A stretch of 64,000 bases of DNA from the NCBI RefSeq assembly GCF_042466665.1, contig NZ_CP162102.1, forward strand, positions 6,014,001 through 6,078,000, written 5' to 3'. The DNA comes from Peterkaempfera podocarpi (GTDB lineage Bacteria; Actinomycetota; Actinomycetes; Streptomycetales; Streptomycetaceae). A program made the translations under genes and the position numbers. Below are positions 48,261 through 56,174 of the stretch, one piece after another (within the stretch, counting starts at the first letter, position 1; each line of letters starts with the position of its first letter). Under the pieces are notes generated by a model. It made no database searches and was not told where the DNA came from. It worked only from the letters and a program-made list of their open reading frames with translations.

Positions 48261-48548
48261 CTCCAAAACCTCAACGGTGCTCACCGGTTCGTGGGAATGC
48301 CGTCGCCTCGGCCAGGCCGTAGACCTTCACCCGGAGAGGCCTTCAGGAGTTCCCATGGGAACGTCATGGGAACGGAAGGATGGAGAAGGGCCGTGAAAGT
48401 CGGAGCAAGGAGGGTGTACGCGTCTCCCGATCCAACCCCTCTGAGCTGCGAGGACGGTTATCATCGAGCAAGACCGAGAATGATCACCAAAGTGTTGGTC
48501 ACTCTTACAAAGCAGGGGTCGGCGGTTCGAAACCGTCTGCGCCCACCC
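48261..48548 (+). repeat. 288-bp direct repeat, right copy, ending in a tRNA 3' half (attachment-like site)
   Basis: This copy matches 29730-30017, including the ATGGGAACG pair (48355-48363, 48366-48374). It ends with the same tRNA 3' half at 48504-48547 (CTTACAAAGC, then GGCGGTTCGAAACCGTC and CCCACC), with one extra G in the variable region. No tRNA 5' half is present. It lies at the left border of the AICE genes and at the right border of the 18.5 kb island, so it probably served as attachment site for both. Confidence 0.75.
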
Positions 48549-48561
48549 CACTTGACCAGCG

Positions 48562-48597
48562 CAAAGGCCCCGGACCGATCATGGTCCAGGGCCTTTG
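48562..48597. terminator. Hairpin just right of the attachment-like site
   Basis: CAAAGGCCC-CGGACC pairs with GGTCCA-GGGCCTTTG around GATCAT, an interrupted stem of about 14 bp. A related but longer hairpin follows the HEPN gene at 50732-50782. Confidence 0.6.
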
Positions 48598-48613
48598 ACG
48601 GTAGAAGGTGACG
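48592..48613 (+). repeat. 22-bp direct repeat, left of the DUF262-HEPN module
   Basis: CCTTTGACGGTAGAAGGTG and the next three bases (ACG) recur with a single change at 50886-50907, directly before the int stop. The two copies bracket the DUF262-HEPN cargo. Confidence 0.75.
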
Positions 48614-48872
48614 GCAGTGGTCAGCCGGCCTGCCGCCGGCACTTGATTCGGCGCACAAGCCGGGGCATCCAACAGCCAAGACCTCCCGTCGGGGGCACCA
48701 CGCAGAGCCAGGACTCCGCGAGCCCAGAGCAGCAGATGGCACAGCCACGCAGTTCGCCGTTGCCCACCGGTAATCTCACCCAACCAGCCCCCTCCTAGAT
48801 CTCGCGGCGCTAGACTCCTTGCCTAGGCTTGGTCAGCCTCTTAAACGCGATTCTTGAATAAGCGGAGGGCAA

Positions 48873-50084
48873 GTGACAGACGGTCAGAATGATCCCCTTG
48901 AAGAGGCCGGGCTCCTCGGGGAGGAGATTGAGTCAATCGGCGAAGAAGAGGATTCGGATCTTGAAGGTATCTCCGAATTCGACTTCGCCGAGACTTCTTT
49001 GGCCCCCACGGACTGGACCGTCGAAACAATTCTGAGCCAGTTGAAGGACACTGCTCTCGATCTTAATCCGGACTTCCAAAGGCGCGATGCGTGGACAGTG
49101 GCGCGCAAGAGTAAGTTTATTGAGTCGCTGATGCTCGGGCTTCCCGTTCCTCAGCTTGTTCTCGCCGAAGAAGACCCAGACGACGGAACTTACATCGTCA
49201 TCGATGGCAAGCAAAGGCTGATTACGCTTGAGAAGTTCTTTGATGACAAAGAAGGATTCAAGCTCGTCGGCCTTTCAGCCCTGGAGCATCTGAACGGCCT
49301 GACGTGCACTCAACTCTCAGAAGATCCTGTTCACAAGAAGTACGTTCGCCGTCTCAAGAATCGCACGATTCGAACGGTCGTAATTCGAAAGTGGCCAAGT
49401 AATTCATTTCTTCATTTGGTCTTCCATCGCCTGAATCATCAGACTCTTCCGCTCTCGCCCCAAGAACTTCGCCAGGCTCTCTCGCCGGGACGCTTCACGA
49501 CATTTGCTGACCGATATGCGGCCGAGAGTCGCCAGATCAATTCGCTCCTGGGGATCTCCAAAGCCGACTTCCGTATGCGTGACGTCGAACTCTTGGTTCG
49601 CTTCATTGCTTTTAGGTTTCGGATTGCTGAATACTCGGGAAACCTGAAGAAGTTTCTCGATGACGCATGCGAAGTGCTGAATGGTGATTGGATCACCAAA
49701 AAGGATGAGGTTGAGGCAGCAGCGGCGAGCTGTGACAACGCTATCGATATAACGCGCGAGATCTTCGACAAGGACGCCTTTCATCGGTATACCGCGGGAG
49801 GTTACGAGCGCAGGTTCAACCGGACGGTTTTCGACATCATGGCCTTCTACTTTTCCAGTTCAGAGATCGCAAGCGCTGCACTGGATAGACGTGTTGCAGT
49901 GAAGCGTGAGTTTGAGCGCCTGAGCCTCGAAGATTCCGACTTTGCCGACTCGCTCAAGTCCACCACGAAAACGCTGGACGCCACCAGTCGGCGTTTCCGC
50001 GTCTGGGGAGAGGCTCTAAGCAGGGTCCTCGACCAATCCTTCCCCATCCCTCACCTTGAGGGGAAGAGGATCAGTTACCCGTGA
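48873..50084 (+). CDS. DUF262 (GmrS-like, ParB-fold) protein
   Basis: GTG 48873 follows GGAGGG and gives 403 residues. After an acidic N-terminus (residues 1-40) the DUF262 fold is clear: TVETILSQLKDTALDLNPDF, QRRDAWTVARKSKFIESLML, LPVPQLVLAEE and the nucleotide-site motif VIDGKQRLITLEKFF (Asp111 to Arg115), then LRQALSPGRFTTFADRYAAE. Proteins with this domain (GmrSD, BrxR-independent DUF262 systems) use the DGQQR motif for NTP-driven antiphage activity. No HNH (DUF1524) domain is fused; the partner effector is probably the HEPN protein downstream, coupled by GTGA overlap. GC is clearly lower than in the AICE genes. Confidence 0.85.
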   Translation: MTDGQNDPLEEAGLLGEEIESIGEEEDSDLEGISEFDFAETSLAPTDWTVETILSQLKDTALDLNPDFQRRDAWTVARKSKFIESLMLGLPVPQLVLAEEDPDDGTYIVIDGKQRLITLEKFFDDKEGFKLVGLSALEHLNGLTCTQLSEDPVHKKYVRRLKNRTIRTVVIRKWPSNSFLHLVFHRLNHQTLPLSPQELRQALSPGRFTTFADRYAAESRQINSLLGISKADFRMRDVELLVRFIAFRFRIAEYSGNLKKFLDDACEVLNGDWITKKDEVEAAAASCDNAIDITREIFDKDAFHRYTAGGYERRFNRTVFDIMAFYFSSSEIASAALDRRVAVKREFERLSLEDSDFADSLKSTTKTLDATSRRFRVWGEALSRVLDQSFPIPHLEGKRISYP

Positions 50085-50701
50085 CCAAGGCGGAGAAGCT
50101 TCTTTCGAAGCTGCATCGGAGGCTTAGGGAGCTGGAAGTTCTACTCCCGGAGGAAACTCGAAAGAATATTTACCCTCGCGATGAGCAAGACTCCATGCTG
50201 GGGTACCGTCTTCTGTGTCATGCCGAGTTCGAGGGATTCATAGAAGCGCTAGTGAACCTGGCGGTTGAAGAGATATGGGGAACGGCGAGGAAGACGGGAA
50301 ATGTGACATCAGCAGCGCAGGCCATGCTTGACTTCAAGGATAAGTGCGATTTTCCGCCAACTTCGGTTTCTCAAAAGGAGAAGAAAGGCCCCATCGAACG
50401 CCTCTTTGGAATAACTGGCGATCTGGGGGGTAGGGCAAGAAGAAACAACGGCGTAACTGAAAAGGACATCCTAAATCTTTTCCTCCCACTGGGGATCGAC
50501 CACGCAGCCTTCGATGCCTCTTGGCTTGATACGATGACTGCATTTGGCAAGTCGCGAGGAAATGTCGCTCATAATTCCTGGGAAAATCATTCCCAATATG
50601 ACACCACGCCGGCCAAGGAAAAGGATGCTGTCGGCTATGCATTGATGGGAATGGAAAGTCTCGTGGTGTTTGTGGATGAGATCATTAGTAAAAATATATA
50701 A
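50081..50701 (+). CDS. HEPN-domain protein, likely RNase effector of the DUF262 pair
   Basis: GTG 50081 overlaps the DUF262 stop, so translation is coupled. The 206-residue helical protein has an early DEQDSMLGYRLLCHAEFEGF helix pair typical of RiboL-PSP/MAE-type HEPN domains, and the catalytic R-x4-H motif Arg159 to His164 (GKSRGNVAHNSW) late in the sequence. HEPN proteins of this type cut RNA and act as abortive-infection or toxin effectors. With DUF262 it forms a two-gene module that may be an antiphage system. Confidence 0.82.
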   Translation: MTKAEKLLSKLHRRLRELEVLLPEETRKNIYPRDEQDSMLGYRLLCHAEFEGFIEALVNLAVEEIWGTARKTGNVTSAAQAMLDFKDKCDFPPTSVSQKEKKGPIERLFGITGDLGGRARRNNGVTEKDILNLFLPLGIDHAAFDASWLDTMTAFGKSRGNVAHNSWENHSQYDTTPAKEKDAVGYALMGMESLVVFVDEIISKNI

Positions 50702-50731
50702 TGCCTCGATGAAAATGTCAGCCGCTGCTCA

Positions 50732-50782
50732 GGCCCTGGTCCCTGAGCCGGAGGAATACTTCCCGGCTCAGGGACCAGGGCC
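50732..50782. terminator. Strong bidirectional terminator between HEPN gene and int
   Basis: A perfect 20-bp stem (GGCCCTGGTCCCTGAGCCGG and its complement at 50763-50782) encloses an 11-base loop. It is followed by TTTGCG. It lies between converging genes. Confidence 0.8.
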
Positions 50783-50885
50783 TTTGCGTCCCTGAGACGC
50801 ACTCGGGCCCTACTTGAGCTCAAAAACGGCGCCCCTTGAGGTGGGTTGTTGCAGCACCCCTGGGACGCAGGATCCAGGTGGAGAA

Positions 50886-50907
50886 CCTTTGACGGCAGAA
50901 GGTGACG
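50886..50907 (+). repeat. 22-bp direct repeat, right of the DUF262-HEPN module
   Basis: This copy differs from 48592-48613 at one base (C for T) and ends eight bases before the int stop. See the left copy. Confidence 0.75.
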
Positions 50908-50914
50908 TAACGGC

Positions 50915-52060
50915 TCAGTTGGTCGGGCGCCGTCGCTTCAGGATTCGGTCCATGTGGCCCATGGCCTCACGGCGGTTGTCGTCGGACACGTGGGTGTAGA
51001 TATTCATGGTTACCGCGATCTGTGAGTGACCGAGGATCTCCATCACCACTCGCGGTGCGACGCCGGCGGCGAACAGCAGGGTTGCGCATCCGTGCCGGGT
51101 GTCGTGGAGGCGGATGCGGGGGAGCCCGGCGTCTGCCGAGATCCGCTCGAAGGAACGGCTGAGGTTCCGCGGTTCGATGGACCGGCCGCTTCGGGTGGTG
51201 AAGACGTAGTCGCCTCCCTGCCAGTCGGCCCCAGCGGCCCGTTGCTGCGCGGACTGCCGCATCCGCTGCCAGCGCAGTGGGGCGATGCACATCAGCGGCA
51301 GGGGGATGATGCGCGTCCGCCTGTTCTTGGTGCTGTCGGTGTACAGCTCGCTCCGCACCCGCTGGAGCTGGAGCCGGACCGCTAGCGTGCGGCGGTCCAG
51401 GTTGATGTCGCTCCAACGCAGGCCCAGAATCTCACCGCGCCGCAGCCCGAGTGCCACGGCCAGCACGAAGGCCGTGTGGAGCGGGTCCGCCCGGGTCGCC
51501 TCCAGGAACGCCAGGGTCTCCTCCAGATCCCACAGCTTTGTCTCGCGGGCCTCGACACGCGGCGCCGGGACCAACTGCACCACGTTGCGGCTGACCAGCT
51601 CCTCTCGGCACGCCGCCGTGAGGGCGCTCCGCAGGACGCGGTGCGACTCCTTGGCCGTTGCAGACGACGCCCGTTTGGAGACCTCCGCGACCATCCGCCG
51701 CACGTCTGCTGTGCTCAGAGTCTCCAGTCGCTTGGAGCCCAACAGTGGCAGGAGGTAGAGACGCAGGTGCGTCTCGTATTTGGCGTAGGTCGTCCGCTTG
51801 CGCTCCGGCCGGACGAACTCCTCCAGCCAGTAGGGGAGCCATTCGGAAAGCTTGGCGGAGCGGGTAGGCGTCGGGATGCCCTGGCGGTCGCGGCGGACCA
51901 GTTCTTGACGCTTGGTGTCGCACTCTTCCCAGATGCGGCCGTAGACGGTCTTGCGCTTGCGGGTGCCGTCGGGCTGGGGGACGTAGACGCGTGCCTCGTA
52001 CCGGCCGTCGGTGCGCTGCCAGATGCTGCCAGCGCCGTTGGGGTTCCTCTTGCGGGCCAT
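50915..52060 (-). CDS. int: Tyrosine recombinase (AICE integrase)
   Basis: This 381-residue enzyme should integrate and excise the element at a tRNA. An N-terminal arm-binding domain (NGAGSIWQRTDGRYEARVYV) and SAM-like core-binding domain precede the catalytic part with all key residues: Arg207 (GLRRGEILGLRWSDI), His319 and Arg322 (LHDTRHGCATLL), His345 (LGHSQIAVTM) and Tyr355 (NIYTHVSD). The ATG overlaps the xis stop (ATGA). It reads towards the attachment-like site, as is usual, but 2.4 kb of cargo now lies between. Confidence 0.93.
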   Translation of the reverse strand: MARKRNPNGAGSIWQRTDGRYEARVYVPQPDGTRKRKTVYGRIWEECDTKRQELVRRDRQGIPTPTRSAKLSEWLPYWLEEFVRPERKRTTYAKYETHLRLYLLPLLGSKRLETLSTADVRRMVAEVSKRASSATAKESHRVLRSALTAACREELVSRNVVQLVPAPRVEARETKLWDLEETLAFLEATRADPLHTAFVLAVALGLRRGEILGLRWSDINLDRRTLAVRLQLQRVRSELYTDSTKNRRTRIIPLPLMCIAPLRWQRMRQSAQQRAAGADWQGGDYVFTTRSGRSIEPRNLSRSFERISADAGLPRIRLHDTRHGCATLLFAAGVAPRVVMEILGHSQIAVTMNIYTHVSDDNRREAMGHMDRILKRRRPTN

Positions 52061-52251
52061 CAGGCGGCGTTCTCCTCAGTCTTGTTCCTCATGTAGGTGG
52101 CGAGGCATTCCGCGGGGATGCGGCGGCAGCGGCCGGCCTTGAAGCTCGGCAGCTCGCGGGAGCGGATCAGGTCGTAGACGGCGCTGCGGCTCAGACGCAG
52201 GGCGGCCATGACTTCCGGGACAGTCAGAGCCTGGGGTGCGGCGGTGATCAC
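52060..52251 (-). CDS. xis: Excisionase, MerR-like helix-turn-helix
   Basis: The 63-residue protein is one winged-helix domain (LTVPEVMAALRLSRSAVYDL, then IRSRELPSFKAGRCRRIPAE), the typical recombination directionality factor next to int. It should bend DNA at the attachment site and favour excision. It overlaps int by three bases. Confidence 0.88.
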   Translation of the reverse strand: MITAAPQALTVPEVMAALRLSRSAVYDLIRSRELPSFKAGRCRRIPAECLATYMRNKTEENAA

Positions 52252-52341
52252 TGCTGCTTCTCCTCGGTGGGCGGGACAGCGGCGGGACGCGGCGGGAGGG
52301 GAGCGCAGGCAGGCGCGGCCAAGCCCTGCCCTTTTCTCTCC

Positions 52342-52814
52342 CAGGAATCCGCTACTGCCGCTACCGTGCAGGTCAGGGGGCGTGATCGAAGTAGCGGATT
52401 GGGTAGCGGTAGCGGATTTGGTGCCGCTACCGGCGCGTGGCGGCAGCGGCGGGACGGGTTACGGCAGGGTGGCCGCCGCGGTGGCGTCGGCGCGGGTGTC
52501 GAGTTGAGCGGAACGCGTTCGGCTTATGTGGTCCTCGGAAGTCGACTCACGTCACTGTTGGTTTCGGGGGCTTCTCGGGAGTCCTGGTCTGTCCGAGGTG
52601 CGGGATTCTGCGTCATTGCGTCATCTGCGTCATTCGGTCTTTTGACCTGCGGCTTTGTATGACGCGGCGGCGAGGGGCCGCGTCATCGGTGCGTCATGGG
52701 TGACGGAGTCCATGACGCAGATGACGCAGGATGACGCAGGCGCGGTCGTCTGCGTCATGCTTGTCGCCGCAGGTCAGGTGCTGTTTTTCGGCCCTCATGA
52801 CGCAGATGACGCAG
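52342..52814. repeat. Two clusters of short repeats upstream of xis (possible replication origin or control region)
   Basis: The 747-base gap between xis and the helicase gene holds no ORF I trust. Around 52349-52430 the 7-mer GTAGCGG or its complement CCGCTAC occurs about six times. From 52608 to 52814 the 9-mer ATGACGCAG or its complement CTGCGTCAT occurs about eight times, plus several near matches, with tandem copies at 52712, 52721, 52731, 52797 and 52806. Such iteron-like spacing fits an origin or a multi-site operator. An inverted GC-rich segment near 52880-52960 could be a terminator. Confidence 0.55.
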
Positions 52815-52998
52815 CGTCTTCCCTCTTAGGACAAAAGAGGGGGTGCCTGTTGTGGTGCGGTGCCGCTCGCGCGTGAAGAAGGAGCCGCTGCGCGGCGCGA
52901 CCCTGGGGCGGCGCGTTGCGCCGAACAGCAAGAAGAGCACGCGCGGCCGGGGGTGCTCTTCTTGCTTGTCCGGGGGGCGGTCGTGCGCAGCACGGGGG

Positions 52999-54480
52999 TC
53001 AGAACATCCGTTTCTGCTCGCTGGGCGGCGGGGCCGGTTGGCGGGTCATTTCGAGGTAGCGGCCCTCGCTGGTGCGGCCTGAGTCGATGAGGACCCCTCG
53101 GGCGGCGAGGGTGGGCTGAAGGCGCTTGAGTCGATCGGAGAGGACCTTTCCCGTGGTCGGCCAGCCCTTGGGCAGTGGACGGCAGTCGTCGCCGCTGTGG
53201 AGGCTGCTGAGGAGGTGCAGCCATTCGGTGGAGGTCATCCGTTGTTCTGCGCCCGGATCGAGGGTGTTGGCGTGCTTGAGGACGGTCTGGGCGAGGAGGT
53301 CGCCTTCGATGACGTCGTCGTTGAGGTCGTCCAGGCTGGCGCGGTAGGCGGTGAGTGCCCCGAAGCCGGTCGCGGCGTCGAGTTGCGCGCACAGGTGCGC
53401 GAAGTCGGCCATCCGCAGGTCGGTGGGGGTCTCCGCTTCGGCGGCGCGGACCTTGACCGTGAGGTCGAGGAGGGACCCGAGGACGATGGGCAGGATCTCT
53501 GCGTACTCCGCCCACAGTTCCGCCTCGGTGCGCCGGACGGTGGGGCGTTCCAGGCGCAGCGGCAGGAGGCGTTCGGCGAGGTCGGGTCGGATGACGCCGA
53601 CGTCGATGCCGGTGAGGAGGAGGGGGCGGCGGTAGCGGGCGCGGAAGACGTCCCCGTCGGTGAACAGGGCGCGTTTGACGTTTTCGGCGCCGGTGACGAT
53701 GCAGCACATGGCGTCGGACAGGTCCGGGGTCATGTGGGAGAGGTTGTCCAGGGCGGTGACCCATCCGGCCGCAACTGCCGCGATCAGGTTCTCTTCGTCC
53801 TTGGGGGCGCGGCGCAGGTCGCTGCTCATGCCCTCGACGATCCTGATGAGCATCCGGCCGCCGGTGGATTTGCCTGCGCCTTGGGGGCCGGTGAGGAAGG
53901 GGGCGGGGACGGGGACGGAGGGTCCGAGGCAGCCGATCAGCCAGGCGAGGGCCAGGCATTCGGTCTCGGCGTTGGCGAAGTTGCAGAGCCTGAGCAGGAG
54001 GTCGATGCCCTTGCCGTCGGTGTCCTTGGCCGGCACCGGGAGTTCGCCGGTGAGCTGGGTGCGTCGCCAGCACACCTCGCGGGGGTCGGGAACGGTGATG
54101 TTCCAGCCGGTGGGGTGGATGCGGATGGACTGCCCGTCGTTGCGGCCCAGGTCCAGCCACGTCGCCTGGTCGAATCCGGGCGCGACGCGGATGTGGACGG
54201 GCTGCACGTCCTCGGACAGCGCGAGTGCTTCGATCAGGTCGAGCGCTTCCTTGAGGGCGGTTCCGTTGAACACGCCGCGCCCGTCCTTGAAGAGGCCGAC
54301 CATGAGTTCCTGGCGGTGGCTGCCGGTGGTGCCCTGGGAGCGGATCGGGCGGGCGACGGGGTGGCCGTTCTTCTGTGCGTACACGGTGCCGTCGGCGGTG
54401 CGGAAGTACCGGAAGTGGGCCCGTGCATAGTCGGTGATGACTTCGCGGGCGGGGTTCTTCTCGTCGTCGGCCATGGTCAC
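52999..54480 (-). CDS. AICE replication ATPase/helicase-like protein
   Basis: GTG 54480 (overlapping the primase stop, GTGA) or ATG 54474 gives about 493 residues. A Walker A motif is seen in FLTGPQGAGKSTGGRMLIRI and a Walker B-like segment in GWVTALDNLSHMTPDLSDAM, the layout of phage and AICE helicases that follow a primase-polymerase. Downstream are RYRRPLLLTGIDVGVIRPDL and a C-terminal winged-helix-like end. It probably unwinds the element for autonomous replication during transfer. Confidence 0.8.
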   Translation of the reverse strand: MTMADDEKNPAREVITDYARAHFRYFRTADGTVYAQKNGHPVARPIRSQGTTGSHRQELMVGLFKDGRGVFNGTALKEALDLIEALALSEDVQPVHIRVAPGFDQATWLDLGRNDGQSIRIHPTGWNITVPDPREVCWRRTQLTGELPVPAKDTDGKGIDLLLRLCNFANAETECLALAWLIGCLGPSVPVPAPFLTGPQGAGKSTGGRMLIRIVEGMSSDLRRAPKDEENLIAAVAAGWVTALDNLSHMTPDLSDAMCCIVTGAENVKRALFTDGDVFRARYRRPLLLTGIDVGVIRPDLAERLLPLRLERPTVRRTEAELWAEYAEILPIVLGSLLDLTVKVRAAEAETPTDLRMADFAHLCAQLDAATGFGALTAYRASLDDLNDDVIEGDLLAQTVLKHANTLDPGAEQRMTSTEWLHLLSSLHSGDDCRPLPKGWPTTGKVLSDRLKRLQPTLAARGVLIDSGRTSEGRYLEMTRQPAPPPSEQKRMF

Positions 54481-55323
54481 AGTCCCAACCGGTTAAGGGC
54501 GTTTGTCCATGCGTCGGTGCAGTGCCGGGGCGATTCGCCTTTGGTCTGGGCGGCGGTGAACAGCCGCGCGACGTGAGCGTCGGTGAGGCAGCTGCACCGA
54601 CCGTGCGTGGACAGCACGGCAAGGAAGGTCCGGTAGACGGTGGCGTGCACCGCACCGGAGGCCTCGGTGATGCGTTGCTCTGCCATGGCGATGCCACGGT
54701 TCAGATAGGCGGGCGTGCGGTGGCGGCACTCCCCGTTCCCGGCCCGCGAGGGCGGGGTGATGGCCTGCGGCATCGGCCCGGCTGTAGCGGGTTCCTTGAC
54801 GGCCAGCGCGCGCACGACCGCCGGGAGCGCGGTCATGGTGCCGGCGCCAGGGCCGAGCCACCGTGCGTAGGCCATCGTGGACTTGACGTCCACGCCGGGC
54901 CGCACCGCGTTGGCGGACTGCATGACGCCCTGGTACAGCCAGTGCTCACCCCTGGTGGTGCGCACGATGCGGGTGGCGGAGGCTCGCGCGAGCCCACGCG
55001 ATGGCTTGTGCGCTGTCGAGGTCGACGACGGTGAGGCCGGCGCTGCCGGGGTGGTAGGCGACGGCTACGGCCTGCCGCCACGCCCGGGCCCAGGCAGGGG
55101 AGGTGATCACGCGGGGGTCGGTGGTGGCGGCGGCCCAGACATGGCAGGGGGCCAGGCAGTGGCAGGGGCCGGGGGTCTTCATGTTCGGCCGGCCACCGCA
55201 GGCGCCGTCGCGGCAGGTCGAGCAGTTGCCGAACGGGACCTTCCCTGCCCGCAGGGGCAGGACGGGCACTCCTGCAGTCGCGAGGTCCAGGGCGGCGACC
55301 AGCAGGTCGGGTGTTGCGGTCAT
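54477..55323 (-). pseudogene. Bifunctional DNA primase/polymerase (Prim-Pol), frameshifted
   Basis: ATG 55323 (MTATPDLLVAALDLATAG) opens the archaeo-eukaryotic-type Prim-Pol domain: VPVLPLRAGKVPFGNC, a zinc-knob with GAC, HCLAPCHVWAAATTD, and the catalytic acidic strand AGLTVVDLDSAQAIAWARAS. Near 54976 the frame shifts by one base; the match continues as TRIVRTTRGEHWLYQG and GVDVKSTMAYARWLGPGAG to a stop at 54477 overlapping the helicase start. The protein should prime replication of the element. The break would separate the catalytic halves unless corrected or a sequencing error. Confidence 0.75.
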
Positions 55324-55401
55324 GCGGGTGCAGCTCCCTTCGGTGAGGGACAAGCGAGGGGTGCGGGGCCGCCGCGCCGGGCAGCGACACCGGAGGGGGC
55401 G

Positions 55402-56046
55402 TCAGTGGGCCGTGGCGGGGCGGTGGCGGCGCCAGCGGCGGGGGGCGGCGGTGTAGGTGGGGGCGGGGTGTTCGGACAGCTGCCAGCCGCTCCCGTTCCG
55501 CTTGGCCGCGTACATCGCGGCGTCGGCGGCGGTGAGGGCGTCGGCCAGCGTGGTGCCGAGGGTGGCGAGGTAGCCGCCGACAGAAGCACCCACCGGCAGG
55601 AGCTCCCCGTCGTAGGGGGTGGGTTCGGTGAGCTGGTAGTGCAGGGACGCCAGCGCGTGCAGGGCGTCGTCGGGGTCGGTGGGTAGGGCGGCGGTGAACT
55701 CGTCCCCGCCGAAGCGGCCGGCGGCGCCGCGTGTGCCGACGGCGGCCCGCAGGCGGTGGGCGGTGTGGGCGAGGACGGCGTCCCCGGCGGCGTGGCCGCG
55801 GGTGTCGTTCAGGGCTTTGAAGCCGTCCAGGTCGACCAGCAGCACCAGCACCGGGCGGCGGGTGATCAGGCGGGTGGCGTGGGCGGTGAACGCATCCCGG
55901 GTCGCTAACCCGGTGAGGGGGTCGCGGCGGGCCGCGTCCAGGCGGCGGGTGAGGACGGTGGTGGTGGCGGCCCATCCGGCGAGCGGGAGGCTCGCGGCGA
56001 GGATGGCCGGGAGGTGGCGCTGCGCGGGCAGCGCGATCGGGTGCAT
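55402..56046 (-). CDS. GGDEF-domain protein (possible diguanylate cyclase)
   Basis: This 214-residue protein has an N-terminal hydrophobic helix (HLPAILAASLPLAGWAATTT) and one GGDEF domain: DPLTGLATRDAF, LVLLVDLDGFKALNDTRGHA (metal Asp72) and the intact signature Gly113-Gly-Asp-Glu-Phe117 (GRFGGDEFTAAL), then VGASVGGYLA. The usual RxxD inhibitory site five residues before the signature is absent. It should make cyclic di-GMP, which controls Streptomyces development. It lies between replication and transfer genes of the AICE. Confidence 0.85.
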   Translation of the reverse strand: MHPIALPAQRHLPAILAASLPLAGWAATTTVLTRRLDAARRDPLTGLATRDAFTAHATRLITRRPVLVLLVDLDGFKALNDTRGHAAGDAVLAHTAHRLRAAVGTRGAAGRFGGDEFTAALPTDPDDALHALASLHYQLTEPTPYDGELLPVGASVGGYLATLGTTLADALTAADAAMYAAKRNGSGWQLSEHPAPTYTAAPRRWRRHRPATAH

Positions 56047-56174
56047 CCTGGGATCTCCTGTTCAGATCTGCTCTGGTCAGGTGGGCCCCGGGCCGGGCGG
56101 CGGACCTTTGCCGAGTGACGCCGTCCCGTGCCCGGGGTCGTGCTGTGCACGGCCTGCCTGCCGTGCGGTGGGTG

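Noticed and set aside
52826..54697. 623-residue minus-strand ORF overlapping the helicase gene
   Set aside because: Low-complexity Pro/Arg/His translation in a shadow frame; the Walker motif is in the 52999-54480 frame.
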